Below, in pieces: positions 53,362 through 64,000 of a DNA stretch of 64,000 bases. The notes under the pieces were generated by a model. The model was not told where the DNA came from, did not search any database, and worked only from the letters and a program-made list of their open reading frames with translations. The translations under genes were made by a program, and so were the position numbers. The stretch's first letter is position 1; each line of letters opens with the position of its first letter. The stretch spans positions 235,384-299,383 of the forward strand of contig CAJJDP010000119.1 in NCBI GenBank assembly GCA_905182995.1, read 5' to 3'. Source of the stretch: Paramecium octaurelia. Its lineage: Eukaryota; Ciliophora; Oligohymenophorea; Peniculida; Parameciidae.

Positions 53362-53647
53362 ATGGAACCATTAAAAATATATTTGAGAATTAAAAGGGAA
53401 AATAGAGTATTCTTTTTCGAGTGCTCATTACTTGATCCTGTAGAGATTCTGAAAAGAAAATTGTTACCTTATTACAAATAAGAAATTTAGGATATGAGAA
53501 TATATTTTGGAGATAGAGTAAGAGAGTCGATAGAACTTAATTTAGTTATTAGATGATAAAGCCAATCTGCAAGATTAAGCAGTTCCAAATGATAGTTGTT
53601 TAATTTTGAAATTAAGAAAAGGAATGTCTGGCGAATGGGATGAATGA
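53362..53647 (+). CDS. Small ubiquitin-like protein
   Basis: 85 residues with one 28-nt intron. The order of strands fits the beta-grasp fold: LKIYLRIKRENRVFFFECSL (hairpin), DPVEILKRKL (helix), MRIYFGDRLLDDKANLQDQA (the I-x-G-x-x-L-x-D segment of ubiquitin), then DSCLILKLRKG. Ubiquitin ends LRLRGG; here the strand ends LKLRKG followed by MSGEWDE, so no classical diglycine end. It is probably a ubiquitin-like binding module rather than a conjugated modifier. Confidence 0.7.
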
Positions 53648-54008
53648 AATATTGTTTTTGAAATATAATCTAACTGTACAAAGAGTTCTCAAATTCCTAT
53701 TATATTTACGATAAAACAATTTATTTAGTCTCATAGCTTAGCATTAATTCAATATTCTTTCTAGAATCTCATAGCAAGTTTCATCAAAACTATTAATATC
53801 AATAAATTATAAACTATGTTCTATTTATTTTCATTAAAATCAGATGATTTTCATTGAGAACGATGCTATCTAAGGAAGGACTGATGAAATTGTCCTAGTG
53901 TTTGTATATTATAACTTAAAATTAGTGCTTTAGTAAATAAGTTAAAAAATAAGTATATAATTTCAGTTTATTAAATTTTAACATAAAACAAAGATTAAAT
54001 GCGTCAAC
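53648..54008. other. AT-rich spacer between convergent genes
   Basis: About 360 bp with no convincing frame or RNA gene. Confidence 0.4.
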
Positions 54009-54806
54009 TCATAGAAAGTATTTAATTGAGGATGACTTTATAAGCAATTTATCGTGTAGTTATTTTTTATTAATATTGCCCATGCTTTTAATTTATGAAT
54101 GTTCAGTTTTGCATATGCGTTTCTAGGAATATGTTTAAGTGTTAGATCTCATTATAAATTATTGTATTGGTCTTTTGATAAAGATATCATAGTTTCCTTA
54201 TGAAGAGTTTTTCTTTTTAAAATAGTTTACCTGTTCCTTGGATGCCACACTGTCATCGATGGTGTTTGTTTTATCCATCTACGGTAAAATCGGCAGCTTT
54301 TCCAAAATAGGTTTTGAGCGCAATATTGAAATGCGTGGTCTTGAAAATCGTTTACACTTCCTTAAAATTGGATAATATCTAAAATATGTAAGCAACAGAC
54401 AAACAGCTGTCACACATCTTCTAAATCTCCTCCTTATTTTATTTACATGCATCTTTATTTAGAACATCCCTCTTGAAATAAGACGCTTATATTTGATACC
54501 CATGTCCCCAAATTGAGAACCCTCAGAACTTTTAGCTCTTTGTTGAGTTTCAGCTTCTTGCTTCTTTGATTCAATGAAAGATCGATTGCTTTAAGCTTTA
54601 TACAATGGACGAGCATAATGTTTGCGATTCGGTTTAGAGTTAAGAAGAGATTTTAATAAAGGGTCAAGATGCACAATCTTCTCAATCTGCAAACGGATTG
54701 CTTGCATCTTTAACTTATTCATATACTCCTCTTAATTTTTCACTGTTATGGTTCGGATATTTTCATTAAAGATGGCATTTCTTTTCATAGTGGCTTTCCT
54801 TTTCAT
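54009..54806 (-). CDS. Hypothetical basic protein, exon structure ambiguous
   Basis: Start MKRKATMKRNAIFNENIRT at 54804-54806. The first 115 residues read well (EYMNKLKMQAIRLQIEKIV, RSFIESKKQEAETQQRAK). The middle is best read in a second frame (KDACKQNKEEIQKMCDSCLS, FNIALKTYFGKAADF) and the 3' end in the first frame again, so at least two introns are needed; a 35-nt one fits the first join, the second is not resolved. The first frame is open throughout but becomes implausibly Arg-rich in the middle. No family recognised. Confidence 0.5.
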
Positions 54807-54949
54807 ATCAGGTACTAATTTATTTTAAATCTTAATTTATATTTAGATATAACCCAATAACTAATAAATCACTACATCTTAATAATTATCTATACGAAAA
54901 AAGAACTTGTGAAATTATTATTCTTAGAAAATAGTAAGAAATCTTAATT

Positions 54950-55430
54950 GTCATCTCTAATTCATATGAGATAAAATATATTATATTACAACTTTTTAGT
55001 ATCAAATATACTCAATAGAGGATAAATGGGTTGTTTTATAGGTTAATGAAACTTCTTTTGAGTTTATACAGAGAAGCAGAAGTGATCCTTATAATTTATT
55101 ACACAGTAGCTTTTATCAATAGATCTTTAAAGAACTGAGAAAGAATTATATTTATGTGAGTTATAATAAGATTTTTGCTTCTGTATGATATTAAATATCA
55201 ATTTTATAGCATCTTAAAAGAAACTATTGAGAAATGAATGGTTAATGAAAATGTGTCCTCAAATTCAAATATGATCGGATGATTATAATGGAATGGAAGA
55301 ATTTAATTTTAATTTTAAATAATTCTTTTAATTAGTGTGTTGTCATTTCTTATTGAATGATGATAAATTAAATTTTGCTTACGTAAATACTAAAATATAT
55401 GGAACCCAAATTAATTCAACATTCTGATTA
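54950..55430 (+). pseudogene. Protein-like fragment, possibly a decayed gene
   Basis: A clear coding-like stretch (SIEDKWVVLQVNETSFEFI, DPYNLLHSSFYQQIFKELR) starts without an ATG near 54995 and runs to about 55177. A second stretch (KKLLRNEWLMKMCPQ, NDDKLNFAYVNTKI) lies after an intron-like GT..AG segment but in a phase that does not join, and carries an in-frame TGA. I cannot build an intact gene; a pseudogene or a gene with missed exons are both possible. Confidence 0.35.
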
Positions 55431-55495
55431 ATCTTGAGACGGTGTTTTGAATTAATAAATGACATTATGTTATTTAATTTTAAAACTAACAATTT

Positions 55496-57073
55496 ATGAG
55501 TGATCCTAGAATTGGGGAACCATATTTTTACAACGAGTAGACACAATCAATAATTATAATAGATCATCTGAAATCAATTAAAATTTAATCGAATTTTCTG
55601 CTATGCATGACCCTTACACTTAAGTGCAATAGATACAGGAACTTCCCAAAATTCAGATTTTTGAAGAATTAGACCAAGGAACTGATGAAATGTCAAGAGC
55701 CATTTAATTGGAAATATTGGGAATGGATAGATTATGCATTAAAACTGACAGTTCTTTTGAGAGATAACCAAGAAGTGGAAGTGATGGAGACAACTCAAAA
55801 GATGGAAGTTTAAATTATAAATCCAACAAAAGCAGAAGTAATTGGCTAATAAATTTTATTAGGAAAAAATACAAAACAAAAACAATTAAATCAATAACTA
55901 TAATCTGAAATTATTTAGAATCTGGGACAGACAAAGAGTCCATATTCAAATAAAATATAAAATTTAGTTAAAAAAGAAACAAATAATCAATTAATTATAA
56001 CCCAGAAAACAAGATAGTCGTATTTATTTTTAATGATATTGAATCTAGAAGAAGCCAATAGAAAATGGAAAGGAAAAATGAATAGCAACTACACCTTAAT
56101 ATAGAGCACAGCGATCAATCTTCATCTGAAAACCCAGATTCAATTAATGATGGAAATCTAGACCCAAACCGAATCAAATAGGAGAGAAACAGAGAATCTG
56201 CAAGATATTCACGAGCTCGTAAGAAGATCTATTTCGAATTATTGGAGAATAGAGTCAAAGACTTGGAGGAGGAAAATGATAAATTGAGAGTATAATGTAT
56301 CAACTTGCAAAAATCAATTGAAACCCATAATAAATAATAAGAGAAGGTATTTCTAATAAAAAATAAGCGTAGTTTTAAGCATTTTTACAATAACAGTAGA
56401 AATTATTTGAAAAATTAGAAGAGTGTATCATACACTAGAAAGATGATACTGAAATTGAAATTCTTTTGGATGCTTTGAAATTCAGGACATCCTCAAATAA
56501 ATAGGAAAGAATCGACTCTGCAAAATCGCATGCATTTTCCATTTTAGATGCCACTTTACCTTTGCAAACTAAATATTTGTTCACGATTCTTGATGATAGA
56601 GATTTCTTTTCATAAAATTAGAAGTAATTATACTGAAAAACATTGTAGAAATTGTTCAGAATTTCTAAGGGATATTTTCAGTATGATTGAAATAAAACTA
56701 GACAATTCACAATTGAATGAAAAAATAAAAATAAAGTTGGGATAATCTAAATAAAATATATTTGAGTAAGTAATATATTTAATTTAGTTCGTTTAAAAAA
56801 ATTAAACAAGAAATTAAAATAATTTCAAGTGAAGCTTCCAAAGTAGATTTATTGTGGGAGTAGCTGAAAGAAAATATAAAGCCAAAAATATTAGCTTAAC
56901 TTTTGTTAGCCTTACATCATGTATCTATCAGTTATTCTATAGTATAGAATGAATATAAAGCAGAATTTTAGGCTTCAACAATTTTCAAAAATAACAAAGA
57001 TAAAACAGATTATAATTGTATTCAAATGCAAGTTTAATAATAGTGGCGAAAGCATATAAAAAAATCAGATTGA
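55496..57073 (+). CDS. bZIP transcription factor
   Basis: Basic region ERNRESARYSRARKKIYFEL has the bZIP invariant N-x3-A-x2-S-x-R pattern, followed by heptads (LLENRVKDLEEENDKLRVQC, INLQKSI) forming the zipper. Introns of 25, 32, 26, 25 and 22 nt keep the frame from ATG 55603 to TGA 57071-57073 (447 codons). Upstream, MSDPRIGEPYFYNEQTQS from ATG 55496 also looks real but sits in another frame, with no GT..AG to join them; a single missing base near 55550 would. The N-terminal half is acidic and Q/S-rich, the C-terminal half helical (LLDALKFRTSS, LKENIKPKILAQLLLALHH). Should bind DNA as a dimer in the nucleus. Confidence 0.82.
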
Positions 57074-57541
57074 TTTTTTTAACTAATATTTATTATGTAT
57101 GATAAACAATTATTAGAAATTCAATTCACTAAAATATTTAATGTCAATCTATTAAATTATTTTAATTTCTAAAGCAGTATATATTTTTCAAATGAAACAT
57201 TTATTATGCCTTTAATTTTGTAAATTACTTTAATATAAACTTGGCGAAAGTGGAATTTGTATTTTATAGTTAGAATTAAAAATTTGTATGGTTGATTCCT
57301 TTTGATTGTAATTAGATATCCAAAGACGAGTTCTGAGTCTAATTCTAGTTCTTTGGTTTCTTTTACTTATATTTGTTTTAAAATTTTTCCAATGTGACTA
57401 ATATTATTTTACATTTTAGAATCACCTCCTTATGTTTGGATAGTATTTCATTCACCTATAGTCAACTAATATGCTCTAAACCCACAATGGGAGAATAAAA
57501 AATTGAAAATGATATTGCTTATTGGAATTTAATATAATAAT

Positions 57542-59864
57542 TCATTGATCTGCTGAAGTGAATTTATTTTAACAAGATATCAATAGACAAAAACTGAAAA
57601 TAAAATAAGCAACTAAAGGACAAGCATTACTCTCCTCAGTAGCACATGCGTAGGTATCTCCAGCAACATACATGACGTAATGGGAAGTCTTTTTGTTATC
57701 CTCAACTATCAATAACATTAAAGAAATACTTTCATTATAAATTTTAGCATTTTCAAGGGCTGTCCCTTTGATTAATCCATTATATTGAATCAATAGTATG
57801 CTTATAGAAGAACCAATCATAGCAGCAATAGTACCTTATTGGCCATACAAATACCCCGTTAACAACAAAGTAAAGGTCAGAAAGAGGACATTGTAAGACA
57901 CATGAAGAATGCTTTGAGTGTATTTAACTTTTGTAAACTCAATGATACGATTGTCAGAGAAATAGTTTATTTTGCCTTCAGAATCATTGGAGGGTTGGCA
58001 AATGAACTACAATATTAATAAGTTTACATAGGTTTTGGCCATATTTATAATTGCCCATATACTAAGGCCTCTACAGACAAACATGATTGCAAATCCGATC
58101 AGTAATCCAATGATTCCTTTGTAATGGGTAAAAAGAGAAGCCAACGTTCCTGGGTGTTGATACAATTGGGATCCTATAAATCCTATTGAGATCAAGGTTA
58201 GAGCTCCTGCATTTGTGGATTTAAGATAAATCATGTAATTCTTAGCTTCCCAATAAATGGCAAAAATTCTTCCTTAAATTTCTGATTTGAAATGCACAAA
58301 ACAAGTTAATTTGTAAGATTCTGACGAATTGCATCCTATTTAGTATATGATACCATAGATGATAAAGACGGATGTGTACCCAGAGGCAGCAAATAACAAT
58401 CCAGCAAATCCCTGAATGGAATAAACAATTGTGATTAATAAGAGCATGAGAACCATGGGAATTGCAGAAAACAAATCTCCAAGATAATTGGAGTATATTA
58501 GATTCATAGGCATAATGCGATCACTCGTTGCTAATCCCTATTTGAATTGAATAATTTACGAGATTTCGAACTTTTGAACATCCATGAGATGTATACCATT
58601 CAAATAAACTAATGTGGATCACATTAAATATCAATCCCAATAAGTAGCACCAGCAAGCATGAGTGGAGGACTTCCCACTTAAGTCGATATCTTGACTATT
58701 ACTTCCTTTCAAGGTGAATTGAGAAATTAGAAAATTAAATGGGAATGTAACCAAGATAATAAAGGAGATCAAAGCTCCAATTATAACTTGCCATCTAACA
58801 TTAATTGCAGTGAAGGAGGGTGCTTATGAATCTCTACACATAGTTCTCATCAGATAACAAAAGATGGAACCCAAGTATCCTAAACATATCAAGTAGATTG
58901 GTCCCAATATGAAGGTGTTTTTATTTTCACTCTCCAAAACTTCAGCACTATTCACAAACAATGTAAGCACTGAACAGCACAAAAATACTAAGATAAATCC
59001 AATATCTAAGTAATTTATTAGAGTATTGCCTGTCTACTGAGAAACCATGTAAGTCAATCTTGTCAATTAGGAGATGTTGCTGTTTCCAACACTTAAGTTC
59101 ACATCAGACTTAATTAATCCAATAGTTGCAGTTTTAAATGATCTACTCATTAATGACAATCCTTCTCTGTATATAAATCCACCCACAAGCAATCCCATAA
59201 GGTACCCTATCATTAGGATTGATATTTTTTCGTATTCTTTTTATTTTAATTCCCCTCCCCAAATCGCAAGGTTGAAATAATACATTAGAACATACATCCC
59301 CAAAAATAAGCTTATAAGTAGACTCAGCATTGCAAAACCACATGAATACATGTAACTATAACAATCCTCCTTTGAAAATGAAGCCTTCTTAAATTTTACA
59401 TCAATACCGATATCAACGCACGGGTTAATCCCTTGCCATTCGTCTAAATGATATAATGTGAAAATAACGACACAGTCACCACTCCCACAATCATATTGAA
59501 GAGGAATTAGAAGGGCTATTCAATGAAGAAAACTCCAACGACTATGAAAAATAGGAACAAAAGCAAAAGTATGTATAACAATTGACCCAGCCATAATCCT
59601 CTTATGGAAGTTACAATTAAGTCTACTATGTTTGAAATATAGAGTGGTTCTACTGACGGACGATATGAATTTCGTTGTACATCATCCACTCCCAACAATG
59701 CCTTTAATTGATCACTCAAGAAGGCTGACTCGTCTTTATAAAGTTATGAGAACCCCTAAATGTAGAATAGGTATGCTTACTTATGCAATCAAATGAATAA
59801 AGTACCAAACAATTCCAATTATAATAACCAAAATTATCACTATCAAAGGTCCTAACGAACTCAT
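57542..59864 (-). CDS. Vacuolar-type H+-pyrophosphatase homologue with lost catalytic motifs
   Basis: 744 residues, ~14-16 hydrophobic segments, as in V-PPases (about 760). Four introns (25, 20, 22 and 21 nt) leave 745 codons. Family landmarks align in order: IVTSIRGLWLGQLLYIL (EGAxAFLxRQY region), TNGKGLTRAL (N-x-R-T-A...L..AL), GYLMGLLVGGFIY, TSHGCSKVRN (TSYxYxPVR), QGFAGLLFAASG (GLYGVALAAVG), STNAGALTLISIGFIGS (GNTTAAIGKGFAIGS), GIIGLLIGFAIMF (GLLIGGMLPF), LENAKIY (WDNAKKY) and AGDTYACATEESNAC (VGDTVGDPFKDTSGP). The acidic pyrophosphate/Mg sites are replaced: no DVGADLVGKVE, DNVGDNVGD, DNAGG or GDPFKDT. Probably not a proton pump. Confidence 0.72.
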
Positions 59865-60319
59865 AATTTAAAAAGAATTAAATTAAATCGCCATAATTTC
59901 AATAAATTTCAAGGTCTTTGTAGAATATTTGGCATAAAAATAGAAATCATCTTGAAAAAACAGCAATTGATAGAAGAATAAATAAACAGCTTTTAATATA
60001 AATTAGAAATAATGCTTAATAAATTACAGTAAAAATTAAGACATCAATTCGAAGTAATTTATCTAGAAACTAAAATGGTTAATTGATCCATCCTCTTTTA
60101 CCAATTCTTATTCTCATGAATATATTGATATTCATCCATTTAATTATTTTTCTAATTAATATAAATATTCTGAGAATTCACTAAATATACATTTAAATGC
60201 AATTTCAGTGATATTTAATCGCTATTATCAGAATAGATTAAGTCAGATTTATTTGAAAATCGACTTCTTTTGGATCACAACTATTTTATTTCTAAACATT
60301 TTATATATAATTTAAAATA

Positions 60320-61426
60320 ATGAATCATTACGAATACTAGGACTGTTTTGATGATTCCAGACTTTAGGATGCATTCAAACAAACAGCCACATTTTTTAAT
60401 CCAAACCAATCGACACTCAAAAATTCTATAACTAGTTCTAAGGGATCAGGAAGACCACAAATGGAATACACATTTAAGCCTGCTCAACCACGGCTTATTC
60501 AACATGAGACGCAGCAGAGTTCTAGCAAAAGAAATAATGGATAATTTATGCAGAACAAACTAAATGCTTAACCACAAAAAATCACGTACCAAACTAATCC
60601 TATCTCTAGTTCTCCTGTCAAAGTCGTCAAAGGTATTAGTTAAAAGCCACAATCTCCACCATAACTTTACGAATCCCGCAATAAAGTTACGTATCAAGAG
60701 CAAATCAAACGAATCAAAGAAACAGACATACGTGATGAATTCATACACAAAAATCAATAAAATGAAATGCAGCCTCCAAAACCCATCAACAAGAATTTTG
60801 TAGGTTCACGTATGCTTCGATAAAAAATGGAAGGCACTATCAATACTGCCGATTCTGCTCTGCGAGTCCAATTTCATACCAAATAAAATGAAACAGACAA
60901 TGTAACTAGATTGTCCTCAGATCAAATGGACTTTCCCAGCTATAAGAAGTCGCTTCTTGAATCAGATCGTTTCAACAATCGTTAGAATTTAAATGATCTT
61001 TTGAAGAAAAGTAATTCAACTGCCTTTCTCCCTCAAATCTAACCTAAATTGTAATAAGCCAAAAATGTTCCTTATGGTTATGGACCAATATCCTAACAAG
61101 ACACAGCCATAAGAACTAACTCATCCAAATAAACCATCCAAGGAAACGAAATACTATACGCTCATCCTGAAGATTCTCTGATGAGGAAGTCAAAAACTGC
61201 CTAAGAAACCATGCGAGAATCAGGAGGCCAATAAATTCAGAGCAAAATTTAGTATAAATTAAACAGTGCTGAATCTCAAGACGTATTGCCTTAAATTCAT
61301 TCTCCCAATCAAGGAACTTAGCAAGGATTCTCTTAGAGCAAAGGCAGATCATTTTTGTAGAGAAAACCATAGGCTAAGATAATCAGCAGATTATTTTCAT
61401 CGAAATCTGATAATAAAAATAATTGA
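60320..61426 (+). CDS. Basic, disordered S/Q/N/K-rich protein (368 aa)
   Basis: A single exon of exactly 369 codons, TGA at 61424-61426. Composition is K, R, Q, S, N and P-rich with almost no hydrophobic core; short motifs recur (NSITSSKGSGRPQ, SKGRSFLQRKPQ). A short helical segment YQEQIKRIKETDIRDEFI lies mid-protein. No domain recognised. Possibly a cytoskeleton- or nucleic-acid-associated linker protein. Confidence 0.7.
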
Positions 61427-62940
61427 TATTTATAATAGATGTGTGGATTAGAGAAAGAAATCTTAGTAGTTTAAAAATATTCTTTTCTGAGTCTTTAAAT
61501 TTAGTTTATTTATTTACTTTTGATTAAGAATTTCTACTATATTCTTTCTTTGATCTAACCCTTTTCTAATTTCTGTTTATATTTATGTTTAATAAATATA
61601 ATTTAAAAACGAAATAAATTAAATCATGCTATTCTCGAATTCACAATCGTTATGAATACCAAATTTATTTTGCATAGAGTAATTCTAAATAGTTGTGATA
61701 TTTAATATATCTATTTATCCCCTTAATATCAATCTGGAAATTCATTCACTTTATATCTAGAGATCTTGCATCTTGCACCAGGCAAATCTAATAAATTGCT
61801 ATTTAAAATAAATGAAAATATAAAAATATTTTATAAAGAGAAAATTTCCTCTTCTTTTCATGGTAGCATACAAAGAACGAAATAAAAATCATGTTCTCTG
61901 AAAGTTGCAAACTAAAAAAAAGGTTATAATTTTTAGGATTCATTCTAATTTTTAATCGAAAACCCAACTCAAGGGAGCATTGAATAATGTTTGTAAGTCT
62001 TTTAGAAAGTAAATTTATGCTTAAACTAAATAGCTAATATTAAGTCCAAAATTTGATGTATTGTTATGAAAAAAAATAAGATAGGCTTTATTAACAAAGC
62101 GAATACCTTTTTAATTATTGATTTTAATTCTGTTCCGAATTTAAAACAACAAATTATCAGAAAGAAAGTTTGATCAGTCTGAACTAATTCTAATTGCAAA
62201 TGTTGTATAATCTATTATCCAAATATAGTTATAATTGTATTTATTTATTATTAACATTATCTTTCAATATTTCAGATGTAATCTTTGTTCAAATGAAATC
62301 TTCACTATCCTTTTAATACTTTCGCATTATTCTTCAGAAAATAGTTACTATTTTAAAATGAATATGTTCATATCAAGCCAATACTAAATTCTTATTAGCT
62401 TTGAAATTCTATGCTTCATTGCTCAAACCAAAAGAAGATAGAAATTTTTATAAAAATGATCGAAATTATCACACTAACTTAAAAATTCAAGGACTTAAAG
62501 ACATAGATTCTGATGACCTTTCCTGTATTTTCATCCCATCATATGGATTTTGATAATTAATTTAGTTCTTCTTACATACAGCCCAACTTCTGCAAATGCA
62601 ACTTTGTGTATACTTTGAATATATAGAAATTGTATTAGGCTGATCAAAGCAGATTTTAAAATTCTTAGTCTTTATCTTACTTCAAGAAACTTACATTATA
62701 AATCATAATGGTTACTTGTGAATTTAAAGCTAAGGTTTACATTTTTTTTATTTTAAACTTATGTCCCTAATGTTAGATTTGTGTTTATTTATTTTCTCTC
62801 TACATTGTATCAATCTAATTATCAATCTAATTTAAAATAAGTAATCAACAGAAAAGACAAGGTGAAATAAGAATTGATTTAAGATAATTGGTGTCTCCAA
62901 TATAGTTGCCTAAAATTGGTTCTTTATGATGTATGAGTTT

Positions 62941-62988
62941 GATGTGATATTGATTATAAATCTAGATGTGATATTGATTATAAACCTA
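62941..62988. repeat. 24-bp direct repeat, two copies
   Basis: gatgtgatattgattataaa followed by tcta, then the same 20 bases followed by ccta; one mismatch in 24. No function evident. Confidence 0.9.
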
Positions 62989-63048
62989 TAAAAGATCATA
63001 ATTTATGATAGAATGAGATAAAGGGATACGAAAAAGGGAAATTTAAAA

Positions 63049-63079
63049 TACCACTCTCATAGATTTTGTGAGAGTGGTA
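63049..63079. other. Perfect 11-bp hairpin with 9-nt loop
   Basis: taccactctca and its exact reverse complement tgagagtggta flank a 9-nt loop, followed directly by a T-rich stretch (atttatttttatt). Unusually GC-rich for this region. Could be an RNA 3'-end hairpin or chance. Confidence 0.8.
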
Positions 63080-64000
63080 ATTTATTTTTATTAAAATAAA
63101 GTTTAATGAGGAAACTCAGTCATGAGTAAGATAATCCATGTTCAGGTGTAATTATGTTGAGTAGGGCTAAGAAGCTGAATTAATTCGAGAAATTATGATA
63201 TTGATATTAAAAGTCCTTTCATTATTTGAATTAATAAATAAAACTATACGATTGAGTATTAATATTCTTGACACAATAACACTTAAAATGATAAATGTGT
63301 AGTAAGTCTCCTCTAAAATTGTGGGAGAAGCCATCTATTTTTTGAGTGACTTGCTTTGATAAATTTTTAAGTTGAATAAATATATAATTGAAATTTCATG
63401 AGTCCGAAAAAGTAACTACAGCTTTTTGGAAGGCAACTTCATTCTGTGGTGTAATTTAGCGAGTAATATTGAATGGGGTAATAATCAACAATTGGCATAG
63501 ATAGTATAATAATTGTGATTTGATGGGGTAANTAATTGTATTTATTTATTATTAACATTATCTTTCAATATTTCAGATGTAATCTTTGTTCAAATGAAAT
63601 CTTCACTATCCTTTTAATACTTTCGCATTATTCTTCAGAAAATAGTTACTATTTTAAAATGAATATGTTCATATCAAGCCAATACTAAATTCTTATTAGC
63701 TTTGAAATTCTATGCTTCATTGCTCAAACCAAAAGAAGATAGAAATTTTTATAAAAATGATCGAAATTATCACACTAACTTAAAAATTCAAGGACTTAAA
63801 GACATAGATTCTGATGACCTTTCCTGTATTTTCATCCCATCATATGGATTTTGATAATTAATTTAGTTCTTCTTACATACAGCCCAACTTCTGCAAATGC
63901 AACTTTGTGTATACTTTGAATATATAGAAATTGTATTAGGCTGATCAAAGCAGATTTTAAAATTCTTAGTCTTTATCTTACTTCAAGAAACTTACATTAT

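Larger units (their letters stand above)
61427..64000. other. AT-rich region without a confident gene
   Basis: 2.6 kb at the window end. One protein-like two-exon reading (about 62276-62554, ending IPSYGF before TGA) occurs in the duplicated segment and again at 63577-63855; another 64-codon TGA-free frame lies on the minus strand around 63140-63335. Neither has a family match or certain start. The interval also holds a hairpin, a 24-bp direct repeat and an N-flanked duplicate, annotated separately. Confidence 0.4.
62232..64000. repeat. Second exact duplicate around a single N
   Basis: Sequence from 63533 to the window end repeats 62232-62699 exactly (offset 1301), with an N at 63532. The first copy of the overlap would span 62232-63531 (1300 bp), very close to the size of the duplicate at 11.9-14.5 kb. 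Same signature of unmerged overlapping contig ends. Confidence 0.85.

Overview
The window looks like macronuclear DNA of a ciliate, almost certainly Paramecium or a close relative. Three things in the sequence say so. Every convincing gene reads TAA and TAG as glutamine and stops only at TGA. Nearly all genes are cut by tiny GT..AG introns, mostly 20-35 nt, and removing them restores one frame. Genes are packed closely, with AT-rich gaps often under 100 bp. I found no rRNA, tRNA, CRISPR array, transposon or virus-like element.

Layout. 0-10.2 kb: Rab GTPase, LSG1 ribosome-export GTPase (minus), C2 protein with a P/Q/N/Y-rich tail, pterin carbinolamine dehydratase, LRRC45-like centrosomal protein, an LpxB-like glycosyltransferase, an unresolved membrane-like gene and a thioredoxin (minus). 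11.2-14.8 kb: one cullin gene (minus), interrupted by an N and an exact 1.3 kb duplicate that is probably an assembly join error. 15-20.4 kb: two small convergent unknowns, a VPS50/syndetin-like gene with a minisatellite, a lipase-fold gene without its serine, and a disordered unknown. 20.5-26.5 kb: steroid 5-alpha-reductase-like enzyme, LSm8, MATE transporter and an LRR/coiled-coil protein. 27-31.6 kb: a giant mono-ADP-ribosyltransferase (Q/N-rich, macro, WWE, PARP). 32-38 kb: PG-rich-repeat flagellar-type protein, zinc-box/WD40 protein and an otubain-like protease with a lipidation-type N terminus. 38-46 kb: Aurora-like kinase with a very long Q-rich coiled-coil tail, a PH plus papain-like fusion and a DYRK kinase. 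46-57 kb: coiled-coil protein, Myb-like protein, two disordered proteins (one with a B-box-like zinc motif), ubiquitin-like protein and a bZIP factor. 57.5-59.9 kb: a vacuolar H+-pyrophosphatase homologue whose catalytic aspartates are gone. 60.3-61.4 kb: a basic disordered protein. 61.4-64 kb: mostly AT-rich, with a hairpin, a short repeat and a second N-flanked exact duplicate.

The genes do not form an operon-like system; this is an ordinary eukaryotic mix. Several themes recur: centrosome, cilium and division functions (LRRC45-like, PG-rich repeat, Aurora-like, DYRK); ubiquitin-family signalling (cullin, otubain-like, ubiquitin-like); and enzyme folds that have lost catalytic residues (pyrophosphatase-like, lipase-like). 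Exon structures come from reading alone. Where removing the proposed introns leaves a whole number of codons I say so; where it does not, I flag the gene as tentative.
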